Source of the DNA: Thermococcus sibiricus MM 739
GTDB lineage: Archaea > Methanobacteriota_B > Thermococci > Thermococcales > Thermococcaceae
Length of the DNA stretch: 64,000 bases
Direction: 5' to 3'
Assembly: GCF_000022545.1 (NCBI RefSeq)
Contig: NC_012883.1
Span: 1 to 64,000, forward strand
Positions 27,000-36,041 of this stretch are shown piece by piece. Below the pieces are notes generated by a model that was not told where the DNA came from, made no database searches, and worked only from the letters and a program-made list of their open reading frames with translations. Position 1 is the stretch's first letter. Each line of letters opens with the position of its first letter. Made by a program: the position numbers and the translations under genes.

Positions 27000-27167
27000 A
27001 TGGCCGGAAAGAAAACATCACAAAAGTGGAAGCTCTATGAAGTTAAGGATGGCAAAATCTCAAGGAAGAACAGGTTCTGCCCAAGGTGTGGTCCTGGAGT
27101 ATTCATGGCAGACCACAAGAACAGATGGACATGCGGTAGATGCGGTTACACCGAGTGGAAGAAGTAG
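27000..27167 (+). CDS. rps27ae: 30S ribosomal protein S27ae
   Basis: 55 residues, [20 protein letters not shown] and so on. A zinc ribbon is formed by C27, C30, C45 and C48 (CPRC and CGRC). It is a small-subunit protein that in eukaryotes is made as a ubiquitin fusion, whereas archaea have it free. GCAGGAGGAGTGA precedes the ATG. It begins 5 bases after the rps24e stop and is too short for many gene finders. Confidence 0.97.
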   Translation: MAGKKTSQKWKLYEVKDGKISRKNRFCPRCGPGVFMADHKNRWTCGRCGYTEWKK

Positions 27168-27205
27168 AGATTTTATCTTTTTTTAACCACTCTTCTGGTG
27201 GACCC

Positions 27206-27805
27206 ATGTTATATTACAGGGATCTTAAGATAAAACTTCATCCGCATGTCTATGAGCCTGCTGAGGATACTTTTCTCTTGGCAGAGAATCTCATGATTAA
27301 GGATGGGGATTTTGCTTTGGATATGGGTACTGGTACTGGAATAATAGCTCTTTTAATGGCAAAAAAAGCAAAGTTTGTTCTTGGGGTGGATGTGAACCCC
27401 ATTGCAGTTGAGCTTGCAAAAGAAAACGCGAGGCTAAATGGAATAACCAATGTCAAGTTTAAACAGAGTGACCTCTTCCAAAATGTTGGAGGTAAATTTG
27501 ACATAATTACTTTCAACGCTCCTTACTTACCGGGAGAGCCAGAGGAGCTAATAGATCTTGCACTTGTAGGTGGTAGAGAGGGGAGGGAGGTTTTAGACAG
27601 GTTCATTGAAGAAGTTGATGGATATCTAACAGAGAATGGAATAATCCAGATAGTTCAATCTTCAATAACAGGTGTGGACAAAACAATAGGAAAATTAACT
27701 TCTAAAGGATTTAAAGTAGAAATAACAGCTAAGGAAAGATATTTTTTTGAGGAAATCGTTTTAATAACAGCTAAGCGAGGTGGATTCTCGGAACCTCTTG
27801 AATAA
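27206..27805 (+). CDS. HemK2/Mtq2-like class I methyltransferase
   Basis: 199 residues from the ATG at 27206 (GGTGG upstream). The SAM-binding motif is ALDMGTGTGIIALLMA, with acidic D at the end of the second strand (LGVDVNP). The usual NPPY of release-factor and lysine methyltransferases reads NAPYLPG here. HPHVYEPAEDTFLL is the typical HemK2 N-terminus. The partner is presumably Trm112, and aRF1 is the probable substrate in archaea. It follows rps27ae and its 3' end overlaps a short opposite-strand frame. Confidence 0.85.
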   Translation: MLYYRDLKIKLHPHVYEPAEDTFLLAENLMIKDGDFALDMGTGTGIIALLMAKKAKFVLGVDVNPIAVELAKENARLNGITNVKFKQSDLFQNVGGKFDIITFNAPYLPGEPEELIDLALVGGREGREVLDRFIEEVDGYLTENGIIQIVQSSITGVDKTIGKLTSKGFKVEITAKERYFFEEIVLITAKRGGFSEPLE

Positions 27806-27911
27806 ACCTCACTTTGGGCTTTGATTCAATCTCGACATCCTCATCGAAAACTTCTCGTTCAAAGACCCTCTTCCGTGTTTTAATTTTGATGGTTGGTTTT
27901 AACCTCTGCAT
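27771..27911 (-). CDS. small basic protein, possible gene
   Basis: From the ATG at 27911 a 46-codon frame reads MQRLKPTIKIKTRKRVFERE and on to VPRIHLA; another ATG 18 bases upstream would add MFYRTV. A TATA-like ACTTAAATAC near 27940 would start RNA close to the second ATG, which would make it leaderless. The frame overlaps the 3' end of the methyltransferase gene tail to tail. Residue composition (many K/R and a few E/D) looks protein-like, but no family is recognised. Confidence 0.4.
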   Translation of the reverse strand: MQRLKPTIKIKTRKRVFEREVFDEDVEIESKPKVRFIQEVPRIHLA

Positions 27912-28035
27912 GACAGTTCGATAAAACATAATAGTATTTAAGTCTTTCGCCGAATTATTTTTCGACGATAAAATAGTCCACCTTCTTTTGCAAAAATTTT
28001 TAAACTTCCTTCCTCATCCACATTAGGTGAGACTA

Positions 28036-29013
28036 ATGGATGTAAAACCAAACATGCCTGAGGAGATTACAAATTTGTTCAAAAAGCAGCATTACGCTCT
28101 TGTTGGGCATCACAGCTCGGTTAAACTTTGTCACTGGTTAAAGGAGAGTATAAAGAATAATCGTGTTTGCTACAAGCAGAAGTTCTATGGTATTGAGTCA
28201 CACAGATGTCTTCAGATGACTCCAGTTACAGCTTGGTGTACCCACAACTGTATTTTCTGCTGGCGTCCAATGGAAGGGTTCCTGGGGGTAGAACTACCAA
28301 AACCATTTGATGATCCAGCTTTTATTGTAGAAGAGAGTGTAAAGGCCCAAAGAAAACTTTTGAGTGGTTATTGGGGAGTAAAAGATCAGATAAATGTTAA
28401 AAAACTTGAAGAGGCCATGGAGCCAAAGCATGCTGCTATAAGTCTCTCCGGCGAACCCATGCTTTATCCTATGATAGGAGAACTAGTTGAGGAGTTTCAC
28501 AAGAGAGGATTCACAACGTTCATAGTGAGCAACGGTACAGAGGTGGAAGTTCTGGAAAAGATGATGAAAGAGAACAAACTCCCGAAGCAGCTTTATATCT
28601 CTCTAACGGCCCCTGATGAGGAGACATATCAAAGAGTAAATGTACCTATGATTCCGGATGGATGGGATAGGATAAATAAAACACTTGAACTAATGAGAGA
28701 TTTGCCCACCAGAACCGTCATAAGACTTACGCTAGTCAAGGGAGAAAATATGCACAATCCGGAAGGCTATGCAAAGCTTATAATGAAGGCAAGGCCGATG
28801 TTTGTTGAGGCAAAGGCTTACATGTTTGTGGGGTTTTCAAGAAATAGATTGACCATAAACAACATGCCAAGTCATGAGGATATAAAGGCCTTTGCAGAGG
28901 AGCTGGTGAAAAATCTACCGGGATATCACATAGAGGATGAATACCCGCCCAGCAGAGTTGTTCTGATCATGAGAGATGACTTAAAAAAGGCGGATAGAGT
29001 TATAAGACATTAG
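28036..29013 (+). CDS. taw1: 4-demethylwyosine synthase Taw1 (TYW1)
   Basis: 325 residues. A radical-SAM enzyme that builds the tricyclic base of wyosine in tRNA-Phe from N1-methylguanosine and pyruvate. The SAM cluster motif CTHNCIFC lies at C68, C72 and C75; a second iron-sulfur cluster is supported by C32, C45 and C58. The SLSGEPMLY motif is the SAM-binding GxGE-like element. AGGTGA lies 8 bases before the ATG; the GTG 9 bases upstream is less likely. It stands alone on the plus strand after the short opposite-strand frame. Confidence 0.95.
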   Translation: MDVKPNMPEEITNLFKKQHYALVGHHSSVKLCHWLKESIKNNRVCYKQKFYGIESHRCLQMTPVTAWCTHNCIFCWRPMEGFLGVELPKPFDDPAFIVEESVKAQRKLLSGYWGVKDQINVKKLEEAMEPKHAAISLSGEPMLYPMIGELVEEFHKRGFTTFIVSNGTEVEVLEKMMKENKLPKQLYISLTAPDEETYQRVNVPMIPDGWDRINKTLELMRDLPTRTVIRLTLVKGENMHNPEGYAKLIMKARPMFVEAKAYMFVGFSRNRLTINNMPSHEDIKAFAEELVKNLPGYHIEDEYPPSRVVLIMRDDLKKADRVIRH

Positions 29014-29098
29014 CTTTTTTCCGCAATCTTTATTTGTTTTGACTGCATAACACTTAATTAGGTAAATTAGCATAAAACTTAGTTTAGAGGTGCGGAGG

Positions 29099-31357
29099 AT
29101 GAAGAGAATATTTTCACTAATCTTAATTCTGTTGATGGTTATCCCTTATGTCAGCGCAGTTCCTATTTTAGACGCTTCCACTAGATTTCTAACCGAGGGC
29201 AAGGATTACATGGATAGTACACAGGAAATAAGCTTGTCTTTAATGGCTTTGGGTTCAAGTTACTCCATCGCTGAAAACCTTACTAAAGAAAACATCACAT
29301 TATTTGTAGAGGAGTTGCTGGAAAGACAGAATTCTGATGGGGGATGGGGATATTATGAGGGGAGTATAAGCAATGTTGTGGACACTTCATACGCAGTAAT
29401 AGCTTTAAAAAGAGTAATTGACCTTTATTACCCAAATGAAAATATTTATCGTAAAATTTCCAAAGCTCTTGAGAATGGATTGAATTTTATCTCCAAGTCT
29501 CACACTCTTAATGGATGGGGGTATATACCCAATACCCTGCCTGAGTTCTATCCGACCGTCATGGCTTTATGGGCATTGGGTGAGAATGGATATACGGAAA
29601 AGAGCAGGCACGTGAATGAAGCAATAGCATACTTGGAATCGGCCGAAAGCATGGAAATAAGTGAAGCAAAGGCCGTTGGATTAAAGATTCTTGCCTATAA
29701 GAGTGTTGGTCATCAAGTACCTGAATCCCTCATTGAAAAAGCATGGGGACTTGTAAACTCTGATAATATTACCATAGATGAGAGGGCCCTGCTTACCTAT
29801 GTACTCACCACTTATGAAGGATTAACTTTTGAAGTTGCTAAACTTCTCAGCAGACTAGAAGACCTAGCAGAGAGCAATGAGACCTTGATTTACTGGGCCA
29901 ATGCTCCAGATGAGTGGACAAACAGAGAGGTATTCGCAGCTTCAGCCTTTGCAGTCATGAGTTTTGCGACGGCCAATACTCTCGGGGGAGTAGGGGGCAT
30001 TATTTCAATAGAAGACTCTTGTTCTGCCCTTGAAAAAGTCCAGAATCCAGATGGAGGATGGGGATACAGAGCGGGCTATAGCTCTGATGATAGAACCACT
30101 TATTACGTTTTAAAGGCATTGAAGAGGTGCTACTTTAAAGATGAAGTCATTGAGAAAGGCTTGGAGTGGGTTGAAACCAGAATCCCTGAGAATATGGAAA
30201 AAGTTTCTAAAGAAAGGCGATTAAACTCTGCTTACATTTACAACCTCCTCACGCTTCTGGAGTTTAACATGCTTAATGAAACCGAGAAGCAAACCCATAT
30301 CTCCTTTATAAAGAGTTTGGGTGAGGATGGAAAGTGGAATACTATACTTGGGCCACAACCCTATGAGACGGCTCTTGCTATAAAGGCTCTCCTAGCATTG
30401 GGAGTTGATCCAAGTGATGAAGACATAGTGAAAGCAAAAGAGTGGCTCCTATCACGACCAACAGATGGATGGGGCCTTCGTATACAGGTTGCCATTCCAT
30501 TTAGGGTTCGTTATATCATGTCTACAGTTCCCACAACTTTAGAGGTTCTTGAGGCCCTTACACCACTGGTCACTAAAGAAGAGGTTGAAAGGCACTTGAC
30601 ATGGCTTATGGAGCAGAAAATCGAAGATGATGGATGGCCCGTTGTTAAGGAGATTTATATTAGAGATATTCTGATGTATCTAGGCGCCCCATCAGTTGAA
30701 CTCACAATACGAGCCACTAAAGTCCTATACGACTTTGGCATAGACTACCATGCTGAGACACTTAACTGGCTTTTGGATCACCGCAGTGATAGTTTATGGG
30801 GAACAACCTTAACAGAATCCGCCCTTGCAGTACTCTTCTTCTCTGAAATGGGAGAGGTAGTAATTAAGCCTCTCAGTCTATATCAAGTCCTCAAGCAAAT
30901 TCCTGAGAAGAACTTTACGATCCTTTACACTTCTAACTATAATTCCACTGCAGTTTCACTTGGAGAGGCCCTTAGTGAAGTATTTGAAAAGAGCTTTGAG
31001 ATTAAGCCCTTTGAAGGGTTTGGAGATTCCAACTACATTGTAGTCTCAGACTTCAATACATTTAACATACCCCAGTACAACCCGTACATCAAGGTAAAGA
31101 GTGATGATATGCATGTTTACCTTGGTGATAAGAGCTATCCAATAAACAATACGGTAATTTTAATTCCAGGAAAAACCAGTGAGGGATACCTACTCTTTGT
31201 ACTCTCATCCAGAGGTGCAGAGGATATTGCGAGCACGTTCTTGAGTTCCACAATAATCAAGTACCTCAATGGGGCCGCCTGTGTGGTAACCCATGAGGAC
31301 AAGAACCATAACGGGGTAGTGGAGTTTGATGAATTGAACATTGAGCTTGTGGGGTGA
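29099..31357 (+). CDS. secreted protein with prenyltransferase/squalene-oxidase-type repeats
   Basis: 752 residues. A signal peptide (IFSLILILLMVIPYVSAV) is followed by alpha-toroid repeats with QW-type motifs: QNSDGGWGYY near residue 80, NGWGYIPN, QNPDGGWGYRA near residue 320, TDGWGL and DDGWPVV. A C-terminal EF-hand-like loop (EDKNHNGVVEFDEL) could bind calcium. The fold resembles squalene cyclases and prenyltransferases but no DXDD acid is seen, so it is probably structural or adhesive. GAGGTGCGGAGG precedes the ATG. It ends 7 bases before the CetZ-like start. Confidence 0.8.
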   Translation: MKRIFSLILILLMVIPYVSAVPILDASTRFLTEGKDYMDSTQEISLSLMALGSSYSIAENLTKENITLFVEELLERQNSDGGWGYYEGSISNVVDTSYAVIALKRVIDLYYPNENIYRKISKALENGLNFISKSHTLNGWGYIPNTLPEFYPTVMALWALGENGYTEKSRHVNEAIAYLESAESMEISEAKAVGLKILAYKSVGHQVPESLIEKAWGLVNSDNITIDERALLTYVLTTYEGLTFEVAKLLSRLEDLAESNETLIYWANAPDEWTNREVFAASAFAVMSFATANTLGGVGGIISIEDSCSALEKVQNPDGGWGYRAGYSSDDRTTYYVLKALKRCYFKDEVIEKGLEWVETRIPENMEKVSKERRLNSAYIYNLLTLLEFNMLNETEKQTHISFIKSLGEDGKWNTILGPQPYETALAIKALLALGVDPSDEDIVKAKEWLLSRPTDGWGLRIQVAIPFRVRYIMSTVPTTLEVLEALTPLVTKEEVERHLTWLMEQKIEDDGWPVVKEIYIRDILMYLGAPSVELTIRATKVLYDFGIDYHAETLNWLLDHRSDSLWGTTLTESALAVLFFSEMGEVVIKPLSLYQVLKQIPEKNFTILYTSNYNSTAVSLGEALSEVFEKSFEIKPFEGFGDSNYIVVSDFNTFNIPQYNPYIKVKSDDMHVYLGDKSYPINNTVILIPGKTSEGYLLFVLSSRGAEDIASTFLSSTIIKYLNGAACVVTHEDKNHNGVVEFDELNIELVG

Positions 31358-31364
31358 AATTACT

Positions 31365-32468
31365 TTGAGGGCTTTAATCATTGGAGTAGGTCAGTGTGGG
31401 ACAAAGATAGCAGACTTGTTCGCCTTAGTGGACTTTGAGGCATTGGCAATAAACACTTCAAAGAGTGACCTTGATTATTTGAAGCATATACCGAAGGAAA
31501 GGCGGATACTGATAGGAGAAAGTTTAACAGGCGGAAAAGGAGTAAATGCAAACCCAGTACTCGGAAGAGAGGCAATGAAAAGAGACCTATCAATGGTGAT
31601 GAAAAAAATAAACGCTATGGTTGGTTACAGCGACGTTGACGTCTTTTTCCTCACTTTTGGTTTTGGCGGGGGTACTGGTTCTGGAGGGACCCCTATTTTA
31701 GCTGAGGCTCTTAAAGATGAATATCCTGAGTCACTTGTGGTTGCGATTGGCGCTCTACCCCTGAAAGAGGAGGGAATAAGGCCCACAATAAACGCTGCAA
31801 TAACTATAGACAAACTCTCAAAAGTGGCCGATTCTATAATAGCCATAGACAATAATAAGCTCAAAGAAAGTGGGGAAGACATAACACGGGCCTATGAAAA
31901 GATAAATCGCACAATAGTTGAACGCATAGCCTCTTTATTGGCGTTGATTGATATTCCGGGTGAGCAGACCCTTGATTCTAGTGACCTGAAGTTTGTATTG
32001 AATGCTTTTGGAAGCTTTGCGACAGTGGGGTATGCAAAGGCAGAAGCCAGCAAAGTTAGAAACTTATCCAGGCTTATCTTAAAATCTTTTGAGAATGAAG
32101 GTCTCTATCTTGAAGCTAACATAGAATCTGCACTTTATGGTCTGGTAGCAGTTCATGGGCCGCCAGAACTGTTGAAAGCTAGGGATATATTTGAGGCCCT
32201 CAGCTATTTGACCAAGAAAATTAAAGGAAAGCAGATTTTCCGGGGCTTTTATCCGGATCCAAGGGAAAGGGAGATAGAAGTGGTTACACTCTTGACTGGG
32301 ATTTATGAGAGCAAGAGTATTGAAGATATAGTTGTAGTTGCCAAAAAATATGCTGAATCTTTTATAAAAGCGAAAGAAGAGGCCGAAACAAAGAAGAGTG
32401 AGCTTTTAACCGGCCTGCCCGACTTTGATGACATTTATCCGGGTGAGGTTAATGAAAGACTCGATTGA
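31365..32468 (+). CDS. CetZ-like tubulin/FtsZ family GTPase
   Basis: 367 residues from a TTG at 31365, which has GGGGTGA 5 bases upstream; an ATG start would need a longer, poorly supported N-terminus. The nucleotide-binding loops are the tubulin/CetZ-style IIGVGQCGTKIADLF (GQCG at about 9-12) and GFGGGTGSGG (GGGTGSG at 101-107). NAFGSFATVGYAKAEASKV and a C-terminal tail PDFDDIYPG complete it. CetZ proteins polymerise with GTP and affect cell shape and motility in haloarchaea. Here it is embedded in a cluster with pilin-like proteins. The 3' end overlaps the next gene by 17 bases. Confidence 0.88.
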   Translation: MRALIIGVGQCGTKIADLFALVDFEALAINTSKSDLDYLKHIPKERRILIGESLTGGKGVNANPVLGREAMKRDLSMVMKKINAMVGYSDVDVFFLTFGFGGGTGSGGTPILAEALKDEYPESLVVAIGALPLKEEGIRPTINAAITIDKLSKVADSIIAIDNNKLKESGEDITRAYEKINRTIVERIASLLALIDIPGEQTLDSSDLKFVLNAFGSFATVGYAKAEASKVRNLSRLILKSFENEGLYLEANIESALYGLVAVHGPPELLKARDIFEALSYLTKKIKGKQIFRGFYPDPREREIEVVTLLTGIYESKSIEDIVVVAKKYAESFIKAKEEAETKKSELLTGLPDFDDIYPGEVNERLD

Positions 32469-33051
32469 TGTGGCACTGGATCTAAAAGAGAAGGAAGTTT
32501 ATTCCCACATAGCCCACGAAAGTGCAGAGGACATGATTAGGATAATTTCTTCAATAGACGCCGAAAGGGCAAAGATTAGGGGTGAAATTATTCATTACGA
32601 GGATGACTGGGACGAACTCATGAAACAGAGGGTGGCCAAAGGAAAAAGACACACTGCCTTTGACTTTTACAACCCTTCTCTTCTCACGATATGGGAAAAC
32701 AAGGTAAAGAATATGAAAAAGGTTAAAAATTTGTTTAAGCTTGGATTAATTCTTTTGGGCCTCTTTATAGCTGGTGGAGTGGCGGTTACAGTTATTTACA
32801 GAGAATTCTGGGTCCTGATACCCTTGAGTGTTGTCCCGATGGTCATATTCCTATTTGACTACAAAAAGAATGCCCTCGATATTGGCTATTATCAGCTTAC
32901 CCAGCTTTTTATTGAGGAACTTAAAGAACTCCTAAAGAAATATGAACTTGATCCCGAAAAGTACAAGTTCAAAATATTTAATCATGATTATTTCGGAGTT
33001 TTAACGAAAAAAATTGGCACCAGTGTTTTTGCAATGGTAAAAAAAGATTAG
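32452..33051 (+). CDS. two-helix membrane protein downstream of CetZ-like gene
   Basis: 199 residues from the ATG at 32452 (GGTGAGG upstream). A charged N-terminal half (SIDVALDLKEKEVYSHIAHE) precedes two membrane segments at about residues 95-135 (LGLILLGLFIAGGVAVTVIY and VLIPLSVVPMVIFLF). The C-terminal half is predicted to be helical and faces the same side. The gene overlaps the CetZ-like stop, so the two are translationally coupled. It could be a membrane anchor for the CetZ-like filament; that is inference. No family recognised. Confidence 0.7.
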   Translation: MKDSIDVALDLKEKEVYSHIAHESAEDMIRIISSIDAERAKIRGEIIHYEDDWDELMKQRVAKGKRHTAFDFYNPSLLTIWENKVKNMKKVKNLFKLGLILLGLFIAGGVAVTVIYREFWVLIPLSVVPMVIFLFDYKKNALDIGYYQLTQLFIEELKELLKKYELDPEKYKFKIFNHDYFGVLTKKIGTSVFAMVKKD

Positions 33052-33109
33052 GATGATGGAAAGCGTTAAATAATTTGTTGACGTGTTATTATTTAGTATG
33101 GTGAGAAGA
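33052..33109 (+). promoter_or_regulatory. promoter region of the pilin-like operon
   Basis: A TATA-like GTTAAATAATT near 33066 would place the start of RNA about 33092. GGTGAGAAG precedes the ATG of the first pilin-like gene. This suggests the pilin genes can be transcribed separately from the CetZ-like gene. Confidence 0.4.
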
Positions 33110-33715
33110 ATGAAAAAAGGACAGATATCGCTGGAATTCATATTCATATTTGTGTTATTTATAATACTACTAACTTTCTCAATTAGGAATATTACCTTCT
33201 CCAGCGAGCACTCTTCAGATATGTTGAGAATTCAGATTAGTGAAGAGGCAAAGTTATTTGCAAACACGGTTTCCAATGCAATATCTCAGGTTTATGCACA
33301 AGGCCCAGGTGCAAAAACCACTGAATACTTTACTTTCAAGTATCTAAATGACGAGTATTTCCTTACAAGGGCGTTTGATATGGATGGAACACCTCAGATC
33401 TTGATAGGGTATAAAAATGGTACTTATGTTGCTATTTTGGATAATGCCAATCAGACCATAAACGTAAATGAGACAGAGACAAAAAAGAAGAACTATTTCT
33501 GGAGTCAGTCTCTTTATGCAAGAGATCTATCAGACAACTCTTCAATTTACTATCCGAATAATACCATAGCTAATTATGCAGGGATGTTTGTGAATGCAAC
33601 AGATTTACCCTCCACTTTGAAGATAGTTGTTGAATGGAATCCAGATAGAAATGAGAGTTGGATTATCAACTCTACTGCCCAAGAACTTAGGATAAACCTT
33701 AACGTCGGTGGTTAG
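33110..33715 (+). CDS. pilin-like protein with class III signal peptide (1)
   Basis: 202 residues. MKKGQISLEFIFIFVLF is a classical archaeal class III/type IV pilin-like signal: short basic tip, GQISLE cleavage motif, then hydrophobic helix. Processing by an EppA- or PibD-type peptidase at the G-Q bond is expected. The mature part is predicted beta-rich with many N-glycosylation sequons (NIT, NGT, NQT, NET, NNS, NNT). First of six similar genes, followed by the next after one base. Confidence 0.8.
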   Translation: MKKGQISLEFIFIFVLFIILLTFSIRNITFSSEHSSDMLRIQISEEAKLFANTVSNAISQVYAQGPGAKTTEYFTFKYLNDEYFLTRAFDMDGTPQILIGYKNGTYVAILDNANQTINVNETETKKKNYFWSQSLYARDLSDNSSIYYPNNTIANYAGMFVNATDLPSTLKIVVEWNPDRNESWIINSTAQELRINLNVGG

Positions 33716-33716
33716 T

Positions 33717-34139
33717 ATGAGGGGACAGTTGAGCTTGGATCTGCTTTTTGCCTTCGTACTTGTTACTCTCACGATGTTAAACCTGATTTATCTAGCTAAT
33801 AATGAGATGGCCCATGCAGAGAGTTTTGATGCAATGGCAAAGGTGAGAGTTTTTTCAGCTGAAATAGTTGACCACACTGCCAAGGTTTACGCTGTTGGAG
33901 AAGGGTACAAACTCAAGGAAGAGGCACCTCAAATAAGCGGAGGGAACTTTACAATAATATTTAATGGGACTACTAACAAAATAACCGTAAGTGCTACGGT
34001 GGATGGAAAGAGTTACTGGATAGTGAAGAATTCCACGGTTCCCATAGCAAATGCTTCGATAAGTGTTAACAGTGGGGAGAGTTTTTGGATAAAAACCGTG
34101 AAAATAGGTGATATGCTCTATGCGAATATCACGAAGTAG
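33717..34139 (+). CDS. pilin-like protein with class III-type signal peptide (2)
   Basis: 140 residues from the ATG at 33717 (GGTGG upstream). MRGQLSLDLLFAFVLVTLTM has the basic tip and GQLSLD variant of the class III signal. The remainder is a small domain with sequons NFT, NGT, NST. It is likely to be assembled or anchored by its N-terminal helix like archaeal pilins. It overlaps the following gene by 20 bases. Confidence 0.75.
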   Translation: MRGQLSLDLLFAFVLVTLTMLNLIYLANNEMAHAESFDAMAKVRVFSAEIVDHTAKVYAVGEGYKLKEEAPQISGGNFTIIFNGTTNKITVSATVDGKSYWIVKNSTVPIANASISVNSGESFWIKTVKIGDMLYANITK

Positions 34140-34599
34140 GGGACAAACGGCCATTGAGATGATATTCATACTGTCTGTAATATTTATTGGGTTAATGTTA
34201 GTGATCCCCTCTTACACTGATAATAATACAAATATAATGATAGTGAGCTATGTGAGAAGTTCCCTTTCAAAGGGAATTGATTATTTGAATACCGGGGTCA
34301 TGACTGACGATGAGCCTTATAAAAGCACATTGAATCCATTATTGTCACAGATTACGGAAAATCCACACTTATCTATTAAAAATCTCACCTCAGAGGAGAT
34401 TTCAACCCAAGTTAACATAACAATAGTGATTTCGACTCCATATTTATCTATCCAGAACCTTAATGCTAGCATTGTCTCACATCTCACAGAGTTTCTTGAA
34501 AAAGATCTTGTGGAGAACTATCACTTTACAAACAATACCGGGTTTTTGAAGTATGGTGGAAAGACGGTAAACATAACGATTACTGTGGTGAGAGGATGA
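34120..34599 (+). CDS. pilin-like protein with class III-type signal peptide (3)
   Basis: 159 residues from the ATG at 34120; AGGTGAT stands upstream. The signal has a longer basic tip, MRISRSRGQTAIEMIFILSV, with GQTAIE at the cleavage site. The ectodomain is predicted helical/beta with few aromatic residues. The 3' end overlaps the next start by 4 bases (ATGA), indicating translational coupling within the pilin operon. Confidence 0.75.
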   Translation: MRISRSRGQTAIEMIFILSVIFIGLMLVIPSYTDNNTNIMIVSYVRSSLSKGIDYLNTGVMTDDEPYKSTLNPLLSQITENPHLSIKNLTSEEISTQVNITIVISTPYLSIQNLNASIVSHLTEFLEKDLVENYHFTNNTGFLKYGGKTVNITITVVRG

Positions 34600-36041
34600 A
34601 GAGGAGAGGACAACTGCTTTCAATAGATGCTTTGCTTTCACTGGTCATTGTTGTCATGGTTGTGGGGGTAGTTATGAATACAAACGACATGATTAAGGCC
34701 GAGATAACTAACCTTCTGGACTGGTACGATAGGGCAAACATTGCTAACAATATGCTTGATGTTTTAACCAAAAGTCCTGGCTATCCAGAGGACTGGGAGA
34801 GTAATGCGAGTAATGTTGAAATGGTAGGATTGAGGGATAAAGATTATCCATTTGCGCTTGATTATGGAAAATTAGAGTCTTTAAACGCTTCTATAAATGA
34901 TGCATTTATACAAAACAGCTATCTTTTGAAACTAAGTAGAGGTCACGATTTTGAAATTGAGGTTTATACAACAAAAAGGGACGTCAATGCTAGTGGACGA
35001 TTCCCACGTGGAGAGACAAACATAGTATTTGAGTCTAATCCGGGTGTGAATCTAGATATAAATGGAAGTTCTCCTAATGGAGTATTTCAAGTTGAATGGG
35101 TAGAGATAACAAAAAATAATGGCTCAATATATAGAAATGAGCAGATATGTACTTCTCTAAAAAGTGGCAATCTAGTGGATTTAGAAAATAATGATGTGCT
35201 TGAATTTAAAGTTTCAGAGGATATAACAATAACTGGAATAAGAGGTGAAGTGATAGGTCCTTATTTGATACCTGCAGGTTCAATAGTCACAATAAACGTG
35301 CTTGTAACCCAGTCTAAGGGATTTCAAATAAACTATGGAGGTGGGAGCTGTCCCTACTCCTTTAAAGTGACTGGTCAAGGAAATGTGAAAGTCTCAGTAG
35401 ACTACATAGACTATGGAAATTGGAACTTGACTTCCCTTGTTACCCACTTTTCGGATATTAAAAAACCCACATACAAGTTTGTTGTAATCAATGGATCGAT
35501 ATATACAGATGAAACTGTGATAAATGCATCAAAGGTTCGGTCACCGTGGATACAATATGAAAGGAGAGAATTCATAGTTAAAAAGGAGATTTACAATAAA
35601 ACCATTAAAGTTGGAAATGCTACTAAAAAAGTGTTGATTTCTGGGAGACTCGTTGGAAATATTCCGGCTCACTTCTATTTAGAGCTTCAAGTTTCGGGCA
35701 CTGGAAATGCCACGTTCATTGTTGTGGATGGCGTCCAAGTTAGAGGTCTTTTTATAGAGAAAACGTCTCAAACCTCCCCCCTCAGAGCTATATTATTCTG
35801 GAAAGAGAATGGTCAGAACATAACAAAGTTTTACACCGGAAATATTACCAGTGTAAAGATACTTTGGAGAGATTTATTTGAAGAACTGCCATCAGACTAT
35901 ACGTCGAAAATTGTTGAGCTATGGGTATATGAGAACAACTTTTCAGATCTCATTCTCAGGGATAAGGGAGATTTAGACCTTCTGTTAGACCCCCTTTTTG
36001 AACAAGCAATGATAAAGCTACGGGTGTGGGATGACAGATGA
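34596..36041 (+). CDS. large pilin-like surface protein (4)
   Basis: 481 residues. The N-terminus MKRRGQLLSIDALLSLVIVV fits a variant class III signal with GQLLSID and one hydrophobic helix. The ectodomain is mainly beta and rich in sequons (NAS, NGS, NET, NLT). It is about three times longer than a usual pilin, so it may be a tip adhesin or minor pilin. Both gene ends overlap neighbours by ATGA. Confidence 0.72.
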   Translation: MKRRGQLLSIDALLSLVIVVMVVGVVMNTNDMIKAEITNLLDWYDRANIANNMLDVLTKSPGYPEDWESNASNVEMVGLRDKDYPFALDYGKLESLNASINDAFIQNSYLLKLSRGHDFEIEVYTTKRDVNASGRFPRGETNIVFESNPGVNLDINGSSPNGVFQVEWVEITKNNGSIYRNEQICTSLKSGNLVDLENNDVLEFKVSEDITITGIRGEVIGPYLIPAGSIVTINVLVTQSKGFQINYGGGSCPYSFKVTGQGNVKVSVDYIDYGNWNLTSLVTHFSDIKKPTYKFVVINGSIYTDETVINASKVRSPWIQYERREFIVKKEIYNKTIKVGNATKKVLISGRLVGNIPAHFYLELQVSGTGNATFIVVDGVQVRGLFIEKTSQTSPLRAILFWKENGQNITKFYTGNITSVKILWRDLFEELPSDYTSKIVELWVYENNFSDLILRDKGDLDLLLDPLFEQAMIKLRVWDDR

